Assembly (NCBI GenBank): GCA_023248835.1
Contig: JAHFDU010000198.1
Coordinates: 1-7,395 of the forward strand
Length of the DNA: 7,395 nucleotides
Source: Myxococcales bacterium
Lineage (GTDB): Bacteria > Myxococcota_A > Polyangia > Palsa-1104
Direction: 5' to 3'
Of this stretch, positions 6,312 to 7,395 are shown piece after piece. The translations under genes were made by a program, and so were the position numbers. The notes below the pieces were generated by a model. It saw nothing but the letters and a program-made list of their open reading frames with translations, ran no database searches and had not been told where the DNA came from. Each line of letters begins with the position of its first letter. Within the stretch, counting starts at the first letter, position 1.

Positions 6312-7395
6312 ATGACCTTTTCAAAAAAATGCCAATGGGCTATAGCTTTTTCCCTCTTGTCAGCCTGCTCGCCGGCGCGCGACAATGGCGGCCGCCCTGA
6401 TGGTGTTGATTTCGGCATGGGCGGACTTACCATCGAGCCCAGCGAGGTGACGCTGCCGGTTGCCGGCGGCACCGCTTCACAGCAAACGTTTAAGGTGACG
6501 TTGCGCGAAAACGGCGCCGACAAGGACATCTCGAACGATCCAATGCTGATGTTGGCGCTTGATAACTCCGCCATCGGAGCGCTTGCCGGTGTAAATTTTA
6601 CCGCCACCAGCACCCCCGGCAAGGGCATGGTGACGGCGACCTACGGCATGAACACCGCGACGGCCAAAATTTTTATCAAAGTCAGCGCGCAGGTGCAATC
6701 CTGCACCAACTGTCCTCCGTTTCCGACGAGCGCCACCGCTCAGACTTGTGCGGGCGCAACACCGACCGTTGCTTACCCCCCCGCCGGCGTGCTGCTGCCG
6801 CCGAACATGCCGCAGCTTGAAGTTCAGTTTTCGCCGGCGGTTCCGGGGGCGGTGTACGAACTCGATTTTGCGAATGACATTACCGACATTCGCATCGAAA
6901 CCAAGTGTGCATCGATCACCGACACCCACGGCTTGCCCACCAGCGGCTGCTCTTTTGCATTCGATCAATCGACCTGGAATCTTCTCGCCAAGAGCAACAA
7001 AGGCGGTGACGCGGTCGATCTCACGGTCCGAATGTCGACCGATGGCAGCTGCATTACCGCCTCGAAGGACAAGACCACTTTTTCATTCGCCGAAGAGGAC
7101 GTGCTCGGTGCCGTCTACTACTGGAAGTCGGTGGCGTCTGGCAACGGCGTCGGCGGCGATATTTTTCGCAAGACTTTTGGCGACATGGTGCCAGAGGAGA
7201 AACTGACCACCGGATTCAGCTGCAACGGTTGCCATTTCTTATCTCGGGATGGAAAGCGGATGATCGTCAACCTCGACGACAACGACTCGGACGACGAATA
7301 CGGTGATATTACTTCCGAAGTGTTCGACGTCGCTACCCGCACGGTGGTGAGCGGTAGCCAAGGCGGCCCGGGATTTCAGACTTTCAACAACGACG
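6312..7395 (+). CDS. Lipoprotein with Ig-like domain and CxxCH motif (possible haem-binding / TolB-like protein), 3' end beyond the window
   Basis: An open frame of 361 complete codons running off the right edge. The N-terminus MTFSKKCQWAIAFSLLSAC is a type II signal peptide with lipobox L16-S17-A18-C19, so the protein is expected at the outer or inner membrane facing the periplasm or outside. After a short Gly/Asp-rich linker, residues about 38-125 (LTIEPSEVTLPVAGG onwards to ATYGMNTATAKIFIKV) look like a bacterial Ig-like (BIG2-type) domain. A Cys-containing, Pro-rich stretch follows (C131, C134, C146), then a beta-rich region to about 270. CNGCH at 304-308 is a possible covalent c-type haem site, followed by the phrase LSRDGKRMIVNLDD. 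I associate this CxxCH-xxSRDGKR arrangement with the start of a TolB/WD40-like beta-propeller in myxobacterial proteins. An acidic run DDNDSDDEYGD (322-332) could bind calcium. Function is unknown; haem attachment is inferred. Confidence 0.85.
   Translation, partial: MTFSKKCQWAIAFSLLSACSPARDNGGRPDGVDFGMGGLTIEPSEVTLPVAGGTASQQTFKVTLRENGADKDISNDPMLMLALDNSAIGALAGVNFTATSTPGKGMVTATYGMNTATAKIFIKVSAQVQSCTNCPPFPTSATAQTCAGATPTVAYPPAGVLLPPNMPQLEVQFSPAVPGAVYELDFANDITDIRIETKCASITDTHGLPTSGCSFAFDQSTWNLLAKSNKGGDAVDLTVRMSTDGSCITASKDKTTFSFAEEDVLGAVYYWKSVASGNGVGGDIFRKTFGDMVPEEKLTTGFSCNGCHFLSRDGKRMIVNLDDNDSDDEYGDITSEVFDVATRTVVSGSQGGPGFQTFNND

Overview
The window looks like chromosomal DNA from a deltaproteobacterium-type organism, most likely a relative of Myxococcota. 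This is inferred from the moderately high G+C content, the two large lipoproteins with LSAC lipoboxes, a lipoprotein carrying an Ig-like domain plus a CxxCH / SRDGKRM motif of a kind I associate with myxobacterial genomes, and a SUMF1-fold protein. I ran no database search, so the taxonomy is tentative. No insertion sequence, prophage, CRISPR array, rRNA or tRNA was recognised.

Layout. 1-1563 (minus) is most of an ABC-F translation-factor ATPase, cut by the left edge. Its start lies 12 bases after the stop of a 332-residue, cysteine-rich lipoprotein of unknown family (1576-2574, minus), and the two probably form one transcript. A 143-base divergent spacer (2575-2717) holds a perfect 10-bp-arm inverted repeat. 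2718-3908 (plus) is an alpha/beta-hydrolase with a serine nucleophile and no signal peptide. It overlaps by 4 bases, tail to tail, the gene at 3905-4246 (minus). Only 28 bases separate that gene from a divergent class V aminotransferase (4275-5417, plus), which is followed after 4 bases by a SUMF1/FGE-sulfatase-fold protein (5422-6126, plus). A hairpin terminator follows at 6138-6157. A spacer with palindromes, a candidate promoter and a strong ribosome binding site leads to a lipoprotein with a CxxCH motif (6312 to the right edge, plus).

The main discovery is the minus-strand gene at 3905-4246. Conventional ORF calling sees only an 83-residue fragment beginning at a GTG at 4156. Reading upstream through one in-frame TGA (codon 12) restores a complete 113-residue ArsC/Spx-type thioredoxin-fold protein beginning at an ATG at 4246. 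The TGA falls exactly at the first position of the expected CxxC redox motif, giving U12-T-G-C15. Starting 16 bases after the TGA, within the coding sequence, is an 8-bp hairpin whose 3-base loop starts with G. Below it a short lower stem can pair. This matches the general design of a bacterial SECIS element. The gene is therefore best annotated as a selenocysteine-containing ArsC-like oxidoreductase, provided that the genome encodes SelA, SelB, SelC and SelD; none of these is in the window.

Apart from the probable lipoprotein/ABC-F transcript and the probable aminotransferase/SUMF1 transcript, the neighbours do not form an obvious single pathway. Several starts lack a recognisable Shine-Dalgarno sequence, whereas the hydrolase and the last lipoprotein have clear ones.
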